This document shows positions 25,424 to 32,658 of a stretch of 64,000 nucleotides of DNA, one piece after another. The stretch lies in the NCBI GenBank assembly GCA_017509785.1, contig JAFWOT010000008.1, positions 1-64,000 on the forward strand, given 5' to 3'. The translations under genes were made by a program, and so were the position numbers. Source of the stretch: Clostridia bacterium (GTDB lineage Bacteria; Bacillota; Clostridia; Christensenellales; CAG-138). Under the pieces are notes generated by a model. That model made no database searches and had not been told where the DNA came from. It worked only from the letters and a program-made list of their open reading frames with translations. The stretch's first letter is position 1; each line of letters begins with the position of its first letter.

Positions 25424-25452
25424 ATTATAGCATATCCACGGGCGGCGGGCAA
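25424..25452 (-). promoter_or_regulatory. Promoter of the M29 aminopeptidase gene
   Basis: Minus strand TTGCCC (25452-25447), 17-bp spacer, TATAAT (25429-25424). Confidence 0.6.
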
Positions 25453-25625
25453 CAAAAACATGCGCCCGTCCGCCAAAATGAACTTGATACGATCGGGGCT
25501 TAGTGCAACAGCCCCTTCTTTCATGGGAAAGAGCGCGCAAACGTACACCAAAGCATAGAAAGAAGGCCTAAAAGTATACCAGTACAACATAGATCGCATC
25601 TTTGACCTTGTATATAGAAATACCT

Positions 25626-26225
25626 TTAAGTACTGATTTTATCTATTCCGATCGAGTGAAGCAGTTTCTCGCCCACGTCATAGACCATTTTAAAGGCGTC
25701 TTCCTTCGGCAGCCTGTAACTGTCGTGCATCATCATGACCGCCAGGCCGTGGGTGTAGATCACGATATCCTTCACAGTATTGCCGATCGTCTCGGGCGGG
25801 ACGTCATATTCCCCGGCAAGCAGATTTGCCGCGTCGGCGTCGAATTCAAACGAAAAGATGCTTTTGTTGTCCCGCACCGGCTCCCCGATGGTATCCATCG
25901 GGTCGTCCACAGTGATGAAGCGAAATACATTCGGGTGCTCACAGGCGATGGATAGATAATAGACTCCGGAAGCAAAGAAGGCGTCGATGGCGTTTCTTCC
26001 GGTCATCTGCTCCGGGAGCCCTGCAAAAGCCCTCGCGTTCGCATATCGGAACAACTCCTTTTTCAGTTCCTTCATGCTGCCGAAAACCCAGGAAACGGGC
26101 TGCGTCGAGCAGCCGAGCCTTGATGCGATCGCCTTGATCCCGACAGCCCCGATCCCGGATTCGTCAAGGATTTCGTATGCAGCCTGCAGGATCATTTCCC
26201 GAGTGATCCGAACTTTTCTGCCCAT
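25626..26225 (-). CDS. TetR-family transcriptional regulator
   Basis: 199 residues. The N-terminal helix-turn-helix (about 8-50: ITREMILQAAYEILDESGIG, then IKAIASRLGCSTQPVSWVFG) is TetR-like; the rest is a helical ligand domain related to TetR_C_33 or WHG types. It is the last gene of a three-gene minus-strand unit with two flavodoxin-like genes and probably represses the unit through the palindromes at 27410-27438. Spacing to the upstream gene is 12 bp. The inducer is unknown, perhaps a redox-active or electrophilic compound. Confidence 0.88.
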   Translation of the reverse strand: MGRKVRITREMILQAAYEILDESGIGAVGIKAIASRLGCSTQPVSWVFGSMKELKKELFRYANARAFAGLPEQMTGRNAIDAFFASGVYYLSIACEHPNVFRFITVDDPMDTIGEPVRDNKSIFSFEFDADAANLLAGEYDVPPETIGNTVKDIVIYTHGLAVMMMHDSYRLPKEDAFKMVYDVGEKLLHSIGIDKIST

Positions 26226-26237
26226 ATCGGCCTCCTG

Positions 26238-26885
26238 TTAATACGGTTTGAAGTCGAGCGGCTTGTCACATTCAAACGCCGCCGCTATCTGTTCAAAGCC
26301 TTTTGCGGCCTGTGTCTTCAATATGTGCCCGACGTAGATACGCACGGGGAGAGGGAATTTCTCGTGTCCCGTGAACTTTTTGCACGCTTTGGAATTGAAA
26401 TCTCCGTTAACAGCATATTCCCGGCCCATGTCCGCATAGGGGTCGGTGACTTTTTCCCGCCATTCTCCTTCAAAGAAACGGATCATGAAGTTGTCGCCCT
26501 TTACGAGCGTTCCCATGTACGCGCATCCGAGTTTGCCCGCCAAGATCTTAAGATAGGCCTCTCCGCAGCGAAGCTGAACGCCTTCCATGAAGCCGCCCTG
26601 CAGGAGGAAGGCCAGTTTCGAGCCGTCGCTTTTGGGCGTGAGGGTCTCCAGAAATTCGATCAGAAGCCCCGGGATGCACTCCACGTAGAGGGGAAGCGCG
26701 ATCAAAATGACGGTGTTCCGGTCAAAGGCCTGCCGGATCTGATCCCAGGATCCTCTGTCGGAGATCTCGTACTGCTCAAAGGAGGCGCCGTTTTCACGCA
26801 GGCCTTCGGTGAATTTTACCAGGATATAATTCGTGTTGCTGTATTTCTTGACCCGCGGGCTTCCGTTTATGATCAGCACATGCAT
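26238..26885 (-). CDS. Flavodoxin-like NAD(P)H/FMN oxidoreductase
   Basis: 215 residues, flavodoxin fold. The N-terminal FMN phosphate-binding loop is INGSPRVKKYSNTN, and LIALPLYVECIPGLLIEFLE is the second flavin contact region. The C-terminal part differs from the classical WrbA/azoreductase families. It overlaps the upstream flavoprotein gene by 13 bp (26873-26885), so the two are co-translated. It probably reduces quinones, nitro or other compounds, or passes electrons within the pair; the substrate is unknown. Codon and base composition looks somewhat less GC-rich than the neighbours. Confidence 0.8.
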   Translation of the reverse strand: MHVLIINGSPRVKKYSNTNYILVKFTEGLRENGASFEQYEISDRGSWDQIRQAFDRNTVILIALPLYVECIPGLLIEFLETLTPKSDGSKLAFLLQGGFMEGVQLRCGEAYLKILAGKLGCAYMGTLVKGDNFMIRFFEGEWREKVTDPYADMGREYAVNGDFNSKACKKFTGHEKFPLPVRIYVGHILKTQAAKGFEQIAAAFECDKPLDFKPY

Positions 26886-27379
26886 GATACCGCCTCCTTC
26901 AGTTCGTCTCTCTCAAACACGCCCAGCGACTTCCGCTTGAAGTTCAAGGCGGCTCTCTCATTCCAACGTTTCAAATACTCCTTTTCTCCGCTCCCGAAAT
27001 AGATAAGCCCAACGTCGGGCAGTTTATGATATCTTGGCACATGCCGCAGCTGCCCTTTGTAAAACGTCAGATACATCGTCAGGATCGGAAGCATCCTGTC
27101 ATAGACGTTCTTTCCTTTATGGTCCAGGAACCCGAGGGCCGTGTCCGAAATGACCCACATCTGGTCCGCGTGCACGATCTTTTTCAGGATCCTTTCAAAA
27201 TCATCCTTGATCGAGCATTCCCCGGGGGTTTTCAGCCAGCAGTGATTGCAGCCGATGCAGGGACTGATCCGAAGACCTCCGGCCTCGATGATCTCAAAGT
27301 CGGCCCCGCGGCCTGCCAGGGAATTTTTCAGATCATCCGTTACGGATGCGTCTGCAGTGGTATTTACGATCAGTATCAT
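26873..27379 (-). CDS. Small flavodoxin-family protein with Cys cluster
   Basis: 168 residues. Flavodoxin-like fold with IVNTTADASVTDDL at the flavin phosphate loop and the segment ISPCIGCNHCWLKTPGECSI, which is typical of iron-sulfur-flavoprotein-like or NAD(P)H-dependent reductases of anaerobes. First gene of the flavoprotein/TetR operon. The Cys motif CIGCNHCW has the compact spacing seen in many FMN reductases of this group; whether it holds a cluster is unclear. Promoter and tandem operators lie directly upstream. Confidence 0.8.
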   Translation of the reverse strand: MILIVNTTADASVTDDLKNSLAGRGADFEIIEAGGLRISPCIGCNHCWLKTPGECSIKDDFERILKKIVHADQMWVISDTALGFLDHKGKNVYDRMLPILTMYLTFYKGQLRHVPRYHKLPDVGLIYFGSGEKEYLKRWNERAALNFKRKSLGVFERDELKEAVSCMC

Positions 27380-27409
27380 TCTTGTCGAATCCGCCTTCCC
27401 TTTCGTTTT

Positions 27410-27438
27410 ATAAACGCGTTTATATTAACATGTTTATA
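27410..27438. promoter_or_regulatory. Tandem palindromic operators for the TetR-type regulator
   Basis: ATAAACGCGTTTAT (27410-27423) is a perfect 14-bp palindrome; AACATGTT (27428-27435), inside ATAAACATGTTAAT on the minus strand, is a second, imperfect copy centred 15 bp away. Both lie at and just after the expected transcription start, the usual place for TetR-type repression. Confidence 0.6.
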
Positions 27439-27464
27439 TTATAACGGATCCCCGGATTTGTCAA
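27438..27464 (-). promoter_or_regulatory. Promoter of the flavoprotein-tetR operon
   Basis: Minus strand TTGACA (27464-27459) and TATAAT (27443-27438), with a shorter than usual 15-bp spacer, which weakens the basal promoter. Confidence 0.6.
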
Positions 27465-27540
27465 GTGTTTTTTTCTCGATTCGCAAAAAAAGTAAGATGA
27501 CATTGGGGACGGTTACCTTTTCAAGATATCTCCTGTTCTG

Positions 27541-27567
27541 GAAGGTTCAAGTCCTGCCTCCTACACC
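27541..27567 (+). pseudogene. tRNA 3'-half remnant
   Basis: Reads as T-stem GAAGG, loop TTCAAGT, CCTGC (4 of 5 pairs), then acceptor strand CTCCTAC, A, CC. No D- or anticodon arm precedes it, so it is a fragment, perhaps left by an integrated element. Confidence 0.4.
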
Positions 27568-27773
27568 TTTTTGTTCTTTCTTTACAGAGCAAAGAAACGC
27601 AAAAAGTACACCAGCGTTATTGCCCGTTTCCGGGGCTTGAACGCAAAAAATCGGGCTCCGAAGCAGCTGATCGACCGCTCCGAAGCCCGATTTCACTGTA
27701 TTATGCCCGTTTTTCGCCCAAAATGCAAGAAAAAACCTCTCTTGCCTTGGTAGACAAAAGAGGTTCCTTTGAT

Positions 27774-27800
27774 GGCGGAGGAGGAGAGATTCTGAACTCC
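27774..27800 (-). pseudogene. Duplicate of the tRNA-Ser 3' end
   Basis: GGCGGAGGAGGAGAGATTC (27774-27792) is identical over 19 nt to 28090-28108, the 3' end of the tRNA-Ser gene; just beyond, the T-loop is altered (TTCTGAACTC instead of TTCGAACTC). Like the intact gene, it is followed on the minus strand by a hairpin with a T run. Confidence 0.55.
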
Positions 27801-28053
27801 CGCTTCGCAGGCTGTTGATACGGCATGAAACCTGCGTGAGCGAAGCTTTGGGAATTTGCTTCGCAAATTCGGAGTTCGAATCAGCAGCTTTCACGACAAA
27901 AAGCAGGGAGGAGAGATTCGGTTTTTCTGCGAAAATGCGTCTCACTGCTTGTTCTCCGAACTGCGCGCTCGCGCCGCAGAAAAACACGGGGCGGGCGAAC
28001 CATCCACCGGATGCTTCGCCGATCCGCCCTTCGAATCTCTTTCGAACTACGGC

Positions 28054-28089
28054 AAATAAAACGGGTACCAAATGGTACCCGTTTTATTT
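28054..28089 (-). terminator. Terminator of tRNA-Ser
   Basis: A perfect inverted repeat with 17-bp arms (28054-28070 and 28073-28089; core ACGGGTACCA / TGGTACCCGT) directly after the tRNA on the minus strand; the TTTTATTT end of the right arm acts as the U-tract. Confidence 0.8.
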
Positions 28090-28091
28090 GG

Positions 28092-28181
28092 CGGAGGAGG
28101 AGAGATTCGAACTCTCGAACGGCTTATGACCGTTACACGATTTCCAATCGTGCGCCCTCGACCAAACTAGGCGACTCCTCC
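28092..28181 (-). tRNA. tRNA-Ser (anticodon GGA)
   Basis: 90 nt on the minus strand. Acceptor GGAGGAG (28181-28175) pairs with CTCCTCC (28099-28093). The anticodon loop in CGATTGGAAATCG gives GGA. A long variable arm (ACGGTCATAAGCCGT) and T-arm GAGAG-TTCGAAT-CTCTC complete a class II serine tRNA. CCA is not encoded. Promoter at 28220-28248 and terminator at 28054-28089. Confidence 0.93.
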
Positions 28182-28219
28182 AAAGATCTATGCGGTTGTT
28201 TGCTTCAACAGCGACGATT

Positions 28220-28248
28220 ATTATACAGCATGGCGGGGGAAATTGCAA
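28220..28248 (-). promoter_or_regulatory. Promoter of tRNA-Ser
   Basis: Minus strand TTGCAA (28248-28243), 17-bp spacer, TATAAT (28225-28220). Confidence 0.75.
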
Positions 28249-28302
28249 GCGTTTTTTTTGATGAAGAAAATATATTTGATTGCGCGGCGTTCGGCGCCTG
28301 CG

Positions 28303-28331
28303 TTGACAAATCCCGATGATGAGGCTATAAT
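28303..28331 (+). promoter_or_regulatory. Consensus promoter of the YcxB-like gene
   Basis: TTGACA (28303-28308), 17-bp spacer, TATAAT (28326-28331), a full consensus match. Confidence 0.85.
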
Positions 28332-28409
28332 GCGGGTGCGGTCCCTTAGGGGATTTGCCCTCCGCAACAGAGGATCGTAAAAAAACGACCGGAAAGGATC
28401 TTGATCGAT

Positions 28410-28916
28410 ATGGAACCCCGTTTTATAAACCGATACACTATGACGAAGGAAATGATCCGCGAATTCCAATGGAAGGTCGGAAGGTTCAACGTGCTCGCGA
28501 TACTCTGCGCGGTCGCGGTCGTTACGAGCACGCTGAGCGCGATTTTCAACACCGGCTCCGGCAGATTCAGTCTGCTTATATTCACGGTATTCTTCACGGC
28601 GCTGCTCGCGCTGATGTTCTTCATGAACGCCAACGGCACGTGGAAGCGCATCGTCGAGCAGTCCGGCGGCGCCCCTCGGGAGGAGACGGTCGCCTTCACC
28701 GAGGAGCAGGCGTATAACGATTCCGCCGCCACGGGCGGAAGGGTGAATATAGATTACGCCTCCCTCAAAAAGGTCATCGTCACGAAGAACCTCATCGTCC
28801 TCAAAACGAAGGCGAAGCTCGGCTACATTCTCCGCCGCGATTCGTTCGTCCTCGGCACGGAAGAGGAGTTCATCCGCTTCATCAACGCGAAGATCGCGCT
28901 CAACAGCCTGAAATAG
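28410..28916 (+). CDS. YcxB-like membrane protein
   Basis: 168 residues. Two adjacent membrane helices (about 25-47 and 51-72, with VGRFNVLAILCAVAVVTSTL and LLIFTVFFTALLALMFFMNA) are followed by a soluble C-terminal domain of the YcxB type (VNIDYASLKKVIVTKNLIVL, then FVLGTEEEFIRFI). The family is widespread in Firmicutes and of unknown function. The frame has a TTG at 28401, but ATG 28410 has GGAAAGGA at usable spacing. Single gene with a consensus promoter; an inverted-repeat element begins 2 bp after its stop. Confidence 0.8.
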   Translation: MEPRFINRYTMTKEMIREFQWKVGRFNVLAILCAVAVVTSTLSAIFNTGSGRFSLLIFTVFFTALLALMFFMNANGTWKRIVEQSGGAPREETVAFTEEQAYNDSAATGGRVNIDYASLKKVIVTKNLIVLKTKAKLGYILRRDSFVLGTEEEFIRFINAKIALNSLK

Positions 28917-29063
28917 TTTGCGAGCTGAGCGAGCCGCGGAGTGTGGCCGAAAAATGTTTTTTTCGAGCCGAACGAAGCGCCGCGGCGCGTTAGCCGCGGA
29001 ACTCGTCAACGCAAGCTTGTCGAACCGCTCCTGCGAGACAATTCCGCTGTAACTGCAAAATGA

Positions 29064-29101
29064 AAAGCCTTTAGAGGGAATTGCCCTCCAAAGGCCTTTT
29101 T
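29064..29101. terminator. Bidirectional terminator
   Basis: GCCTTT-A-GAGGG, loop AATTG, CCCTC-C-AAAGGC (29068-29095), with TTTTT on the + strand and TTTT on the minus strand. It can end the YcxB-like transcript and the serine dehydratase transcript. Confidence 0.8.
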
Positions 29102-29113
29102 ATCTATTGCAGA

Positions 29114-29206
29114 CTATTTTTCCGTCCGCCCTACAAGATAATCCAAACTTACTCCGTATAGATCGGCGATCCGCATAAGGATCTCAAGCTTGGGCTCGCG
29201 GCTCAC
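29114..29206 (-). pseudogene. C-terminal remnant of an XRE-family regulator
   Basis: Minus-strand translation ends EPKLEILMRIADLYGVSLDY, then LVGRTEK and stop, the standard final helix of XRE/HTH_3 regulators (PxLETLxKIADxFGVSLDYLVGRT). Only about 30 residues remain; the helix-turn-helix is gone, an in-frame stop lies just upstream, and the break coincides with the right arm of the inverted-repeat element. Confidence 0.7.
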
Positions 29207-29218
29207 TCAGCTCGCAAG

Positions 29219-30118
29219 TCAATCCTCGCGCCCGTTCATCCGCTTTATACCGGCGGCGATGAGCTTGCCGGTGGGCGTGGCGGCAAGGCCGCCCTTGGCG
29301 GTCTCGCGGTATTCGGGGCGGATCTCGCGGCCAACGGAGTACATCGAGGTCACCACCTCGTCAAACGGGATGAGGCTCGTGATCCCGCAGAGAGCCATAT
29401 CCGCGGCAAGGAGCGCGTTTGCGGCGCCCATCGCGTTGCGCTTGATGCAGGGGCATTCGACGAGCCCCGCGACGGGATCGCACACGAGCCCCTCGATGTT
29501 CTTTATCGCGATGGATGCGGCGTCAAGACATTGGAGCGGCTCCCCGCCCGAGAGCTCGACGAGAGCGGCCGCGGCCATTGCGGCGGCGACGCCCGTCTCC
29601 GCCTGGCAGCCGCCCTCCGCGCCGGATATCGTCGCGTTCTTCGCAAAGAGCATGCCTATCGCGCCCGCGCAGAAGAGCCCCTCGACGAGCTTATCGTCGT
29701 CCCAGCCCCGCGCGTGGCCCGTTTCAAGAAGCACGGCGGGCAGTATCCCGGATGCCCCCGCCGTCGGCGCGGCGACTATGCGCCCCATCGCGGCGTTCAC
29801 CTCCACGACGGCCATCGCGGCGGCCGCGGCGTGGCAGGTCTCGGAGCCCGAGAGCGGCCCGAAGTCGGCGTAGCGGTAGAGGGTCATAGCCTCCCCGCCG
29901 GTCAGACGTGAGACCGACTGTACCTTCTCGGTGAGGCCCTTCTTTACGGATTCGCGCATGACCTTCAGGTCGCGCGTCATCTCCGCGATTATCTGCTCAC
30001 GCGTGGATTCGCCTATCTGCACCTCGCGGCGGATCATCGCCTCGGAAATGCCTATGCCCTCCTCGTCGCAGAGCTTTATAAGCTCGACCCCGGTATTGAA
30101 ATCGTAATTCATAGACAC
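29219..30118 (-). CDS. sdaAA: L-serine dehydratase, iron-sulfur-dependent, alpha subunit
   Basis: 299 residues. With SdaAB it forms the oxygen-sensitive [4Fe-4S] enzyme that deaminates L-serine to pyruvate and ammonia. Conserved segments: ATISGAEGGCQAETGVAAAM, VCDPVAGLVECPCIKRNAMG (cysteines of the cluster region), SAGASGILPAVL-like AGASGILPAVLLE, and GSETCHAAAAAM. It is the downstream gene of the pair; its ATG lies 4 bp after the beta subunit stop and has AGGAGGTGTCT before it. Consistent with amino-acid fermentation. Confidence 0.95.
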   Translation of the reverse strand: MSMNYDFNTGVELIKLCDEEGIGISEAMIRREVQIGESTREQIIAEMTRDLKVMRESVKKGLTEKVQSVSRLTGGEAMTLYRYADFGPLSGSETCHAAAAAMAVVEVNAAMGRIVAAPTAGASGILPAVLLETGHARGWDDDKLVEGLFCAGAIGMLFAKNATISGAEGGCQAETGVAAAMAAAALVELSGGEPLQCLDAASIAIKNIEGLVCDPVAGLVECPCIKRNAMGAANALLAADMALCGITSLIPFDEVVTSMYSVGREIRPEYRETAKGGLAATPTGKLIAAGIKRMNGRED

Positions 30119-30122
30119 CTCC

Positions 30123-30788
30123 TCAGATGATCATGAGTTCGTGCACGGCGGGGCAGAGGCGCATCAGTATGCCCTTCATCTCGGGGGTGACGCGCTCGTC
30201 CGTCTCTATGCACATGAAGGCGTTCGAGTCCCCGCGTGAGCGGCGGAACACCTTCATGTTCGCGATGTTCACCCCGAGCTGGGAGAGCACCCGCGCGACG
30301 TCCGATATGACGCCCGGCTCGTCGTGATGCTGTATGATGATCGTCGGGTAATCGCCCGTGACCTCGACGGGCAGGCCGTTTATCTCGGTAATGAGTATGT
30401 TCCCCCCGCCGACGGAGCGCCCGACGACCTCCGTCCTGCGCCCGTTGACGTCAACGGCCTCGATCCTCACGGTGTTGGGATGGTCGGCCGGTTCGTCGGA
30501 ATAGACGAAATCGACGCTCATGCCCTCATCCCGCGCGAACTTATACGCGGAGCGTATCCGCTGATCGTCCGGTGAAAAGCCGAGTATACCGGCGATGAGC
30601 GCCTTATCCGTGCCGTGGCCGCGCCCCGTCTCCGCAAAGGAGCCGTAGAGCGTGAACGTGACGCTCTCTATCTTCCCGCCTATTATGAGCCTCGCGATAT
30701 AGCCGAGCCGCACCGCCCCCGCCGTATGGCTGGAGGAGGGCCCCGTCATCCGCGGGCCGATTATGTCGAATACGGAATAGTTTTCCAT
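30123..30788 (-). CDS. sdaAB: L-serine dehydratase, iron-sulfur-dependent, beta subunit
   Basis: 221 residues. N-terminal domain with the family start SVFDIIGPRMTGPSSSHTAG, and a C-terminal ACT domain (about 145-221: PTIIIQHHDEPGVISDVARV, LGVNIANMKVFRRSRG) of the kind that binds amino acids. The open frame continues upstream to 30830, but ATG 30788 follows GGAGAATCCAG and begins the conserved MENYSVFDIIGP, so I chose it. Transcribed with sdaAA from the promoter at 30819-30847. Confidence 0.95.
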   Translation of the reverse strand: MENYSVFDIIGPRMTGPSSSHTAGAVRLGYIARLIIGGKIESVTFTLYGSFAETGRGHGTDKALIAGILGFSPDDQRIRSAYKFARDEGMSVDFVYSDEPADHPNTVRIEAVDVNGRRTEVVGRSVGGGNILITEINGLPVEVTGDYPTIIIQHHDEPGVISDVARVLSQLGVNIANMKVFRRSRGDSNAFMCIETDERVTPEMKGILMRLCPAVHELMII

Positions 30789-30818
30789 CTGGATTCTCCG
30801 ATCGTTTTTCTCTCCTGC

Positions 30819-30847
30819 ATTATACTCCATTCATTCGGGCAAAACAA
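30819..30847 (-). promoter_or_regulatory. Promoter of sdaAB-sdaAA
   Basis: Minus strand TTGTTT (30847-30842), 17-bp spacer, TATAAT (30824-30819). Confidence 0.65.
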
Positions 30848-30849
30848 TA

Positions 30850-30907
30850 CCGCAGAAGAACATTCTGCGGCATGCGGATAAGCCGGATCCTCCGGCGGCG
30901 CTTATCG
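30850..30907 (-). terminator. Hairpins after the ABC exporter operon
   Basis: Two adjacent inverted repeats lie between the ATPase stop (30910) and the sdaAB promoter: an imperfect one around GATAAGC/GCTTATC (about 30876-30907) and CCGCAGAA-TGTTC-TTCTGCGG (30870-30850 on the minus strand), followed by TATTGTTTT. The T run is poor, and it overlaps the sdaAB -35 element. Confidence 0.5.
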
Positions 30908-30909
30908 CG

Positions 30910-31599
30910 TCAGAGCCTGCGGTCGGAAACTATCCTGCCATCCTCGATCCTCATAACGCGGCCGCAGGCCTCTGCGACCCGCTCGTCGTGGGTGGCGATC
31001 AACACGGTAGTGCCCCTTTCGCGGTTCAGCTTTAAAAACAGGTCGACGATCTCCCCTGCGGTGGTTGAGTCCAAAGCTCCCGTGGGTTCGTCGGCGATGA
31101 GCAGCTTAGGTCCATTCGCCATCGCTCTTGCTATCGCGACGCGCTGCTGCTGCCCGCCCGAAAGCTCGTCCGTGCGGGAATGGAGCTTTTCCTTCAAGCC
31201 GACCTCCCCGATGAGATCGGCGCAGCGCTGCTTTATTTCCCCGAACCCGATATCCCCGTTGAGGAGCAGAGGGAGCGAGACGTTCTCATACACCGTCTGA
31301 GAAAGAATGAGCCCGAAGCTCTGCATGACGAAGCCTATCGATCTGTTCCTGTGCGCGGCAAGGGCGCGCTCGCCGAAGGCGGAAACGTCCTCCCCGTCAA
31401 AGCGATAGGTCCCCTCGTCGAAGGAATCCATAAAGCCGAGAATGTTCAGGAGCGTCGTCTTGCCGGAGCCGGAAACGCCCATCAGCGCCGCGGTCTCCCC
31501 GGCCTCTATCTCAAAGCTTATCCCGTGAAGGGCATGGAATTCGGATCCCTTGCCCCTGTTATAGTATTTTTCGAGGTCCTTGACTTCGATAAGGCTCAT
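30910..31599 (-). CDS. ABC transporter ATP-binding protein (LolD/MacB type)
   Basis: 229 residues. Walker A GVSGSGKTTLL, Q-loop FVMQSFGL, signature LSGGQQQRVAIARAM, Walker B LLIADEPTGALD and the switch His in ATHDERVAE are all present. This class pairs with FtsX/MacB-type permeases in mechanotransmission-like exporters or peptide-resistance modules. Its start overlaps the stop of the permease at 31596 by 4 bp. Last gene of a four-gene minus-strand operon. It might also serve the orphan permease at 4057-7296. Confidence 0.95.
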   Translation of the reverse strand: MSLIEVKDLEKYYNRGKGSEFHALHGISFEIEAGETAALMGVSGSGKTTLLNILGFMDSFDEGTYRFDGEDVSAFGERALAAHRNRSIGFVMQSFGLILSQTVYENVSLPLLLNGDIGFGEIKQRCADLIGEVGLKEKLHSRTDELSGGQQQRVAIARAMANGPKLLIADEPTGALDSTTAGEIVDLFLKLNRERGTTVLIATHDERVAEACGRVMRIEDGRIVSDRRL

Positions 31600-32654
31600 G
31601 AATAAAACCTCCTTTTGATCAGTTGGACGGGGCTCTGCTTATTGACGTAATGGAGCAGCGCAAGGCTTAACAGGCAGCTTCCCGCGAAAAGATAGACGAA
31701 CGGAATGAGAAGACCGAGCGGCCTCACCCGGACGCCGAGCGCCGCGGCCAAGGCCAAAGCGGAGACGAACGGAACGATCAGCCAGAAGAGATCCGCGGCA
31801 AGCTGGGCGAAAAAGCATGTCCTTCGCGGGGCTCCGCACATATAGAATACGGCGAAGGTCTTCGTCCTCTCGGAAAGCGATAGGAACTGCTCCCCCAGAT
31901 AGCCGCAGGTGAAAAGCACGAAGAGCGCGGCTGTGAAGAACCATAGCGGGGCAAGGGTGTGATCGCGCTCGCTTTTCTGCGCCTCCGCCATCATGCCGAC
32001 GGTGACCGCCCCGGCCTTCTTCAGCTCCGCGGGGTCGGCGTTTTCAATAAGGGTATACGAATAGACTCCGATCGTGGGATCCGGCTCCAGTGCGCCGTTC
32101 GGGTCGCAGAGCAGTATCACCCTGTTTGCGCTGCCGAAGTTCACGAAGCCGGAGTTCGCGAACGTCACGTCGGAGCTGAGGACTCCGCTGATATAGACCT
32201 TCTCCCGGCCCATGCCGACCAGATCGAGCGTCCGGGTGCTGCCGCACGGGAAACTGTTCCGCAGTGAATAGGGGACGACCGCGGCGAGTCCGGTCCCGTC
32301 GGGATCGAACCACTCCCCGGCGCAGAGCTCAAGCGGGGTGTTGAGGAAGAGCTCCTTCCCCGCAAGGAATACCGAGACTTCGTCCATGCCGCCGCCCGGC
32401 TCGAGCTGCAGCTGATAGGCTGCCCCGAGGGGCGTTCCGTGTGATTCGGCAAAGGCTTTCGCTTCGTCGTCGAAGGTCTCGTACGCGGCTATGCCCGAAA
32501 AACGTTCCGTATAGCGGGCGGCCAGGTCGAAGTCCGCAAGCCTGTTTACTGTATGGAAGAGTATCAGCAGCCCGATGAGCAGTTCAAAAGCCGTCAGGAT
32601 CTTTCCCGTTATGGATCGGAGCGCGAAGCTCTTTGCGATGGTAAGAAATTTCAT
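31596..32654 (-). CDS. FtsX-like ABC transporter permease, short form 1
   Basis: 352 residues. N-terminal helix (about 16-38, KILTAFELLIGLLILF), an extracytoplasmic domain of about 200 residues, and three C-terminal helices (about 238-262, 285-310, 318-340), the four-helix FtsX/MacB layout. Overlaps the ATPase gene by 4 bp and follows the other permease by 4 bp, so the two permeases probably form a heterodimer served by the one ATPase. Substrate unknown; a bacitracin- or lantibiotic-type exporter is one option, but no two-component system is nearby. Confidence 0.82.
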   Translation of the reverse strand: MKFLTIAKSFALRSITGKILTAFELLIGLLILFHTVNRLADFDLAARYTERFSGIAAYETFDDEAKAFAESHGTPLGAAYQLQLEPGGGMDEVSVFLAGKELFLNTPLELCAGEWFDPDGTGLAAVVPYSLRNSFPCGSTRTLDLVGMGREKVYISGVLSSDVTFANSGFVNFGSANRVILLCDPNGALEPDPTIGVYSYTLIENADPAELKKAGAVTVGMMAEAQKSERDHTLAPLWFFTAALFVLFTCGYLGEQFLSLSERTKTFAVFYMCGAPRRTCFFAQLAADLFWLIVPFVSALALAAALGVRVRPLGLLIPFVYLFAGSCLLSLALLHYVNKQSPVQLIKRRFYS

Positions 32655-32658
32655 CCCG

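Larger units (their letters stand above)
27470..28053. other. Gene-free tract with tRNA fragments and minus-strand hairpins
   Basis: No protein gene is convincing here. From left to right: a tRNA 3'-half-like piece (27541-27567); a minus-strand terminator-like inverted repeat (AAATCGGGCT 27648-27657 with AGCCCGATTT 27684-27693); a second hairpin (AACCTCT 27734-27740 with AGAGGTT 27759-27765) followed on the minus strand by a T run; a copy of the tRNA-Ser 3' end (27774-27792); a nested inverted repeat containing GAATTTGC-TTC-GCAAATTC (27852-27870); and another tRNA-Ser-end copy (27907-27920). Confidence 0.55.
28918..29217. repeat. 300-bp inverted-repeat element carrying a regulator remnant
   Basis: 21-bp terminal arms at 28918-28938 (TTGCGAGCTGAGCGAGCCGC and one more base) and 29197-29217 (reverse complement with one mismatch, GCG versus GTG). 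The left arm starts 2 bp after the YcxB-like stop and the right arm ends 2 bp before the sdaAA stop. Inside are a two-way terminator (29064-29101) and the tail of an XRE-type regulator. It has the size and shape of a MITE-like or decayed mobile element; no target-site duplication is evident. Confidence 0.55.

Noticed and set aside
28011-28319. Open frames with RFELSNGL- and RDSNSRTA-like peptides near 28.1 kb
   Set aside because: These are the familiar artefacts of reading through a tRNA-Ser gene on the other strand.
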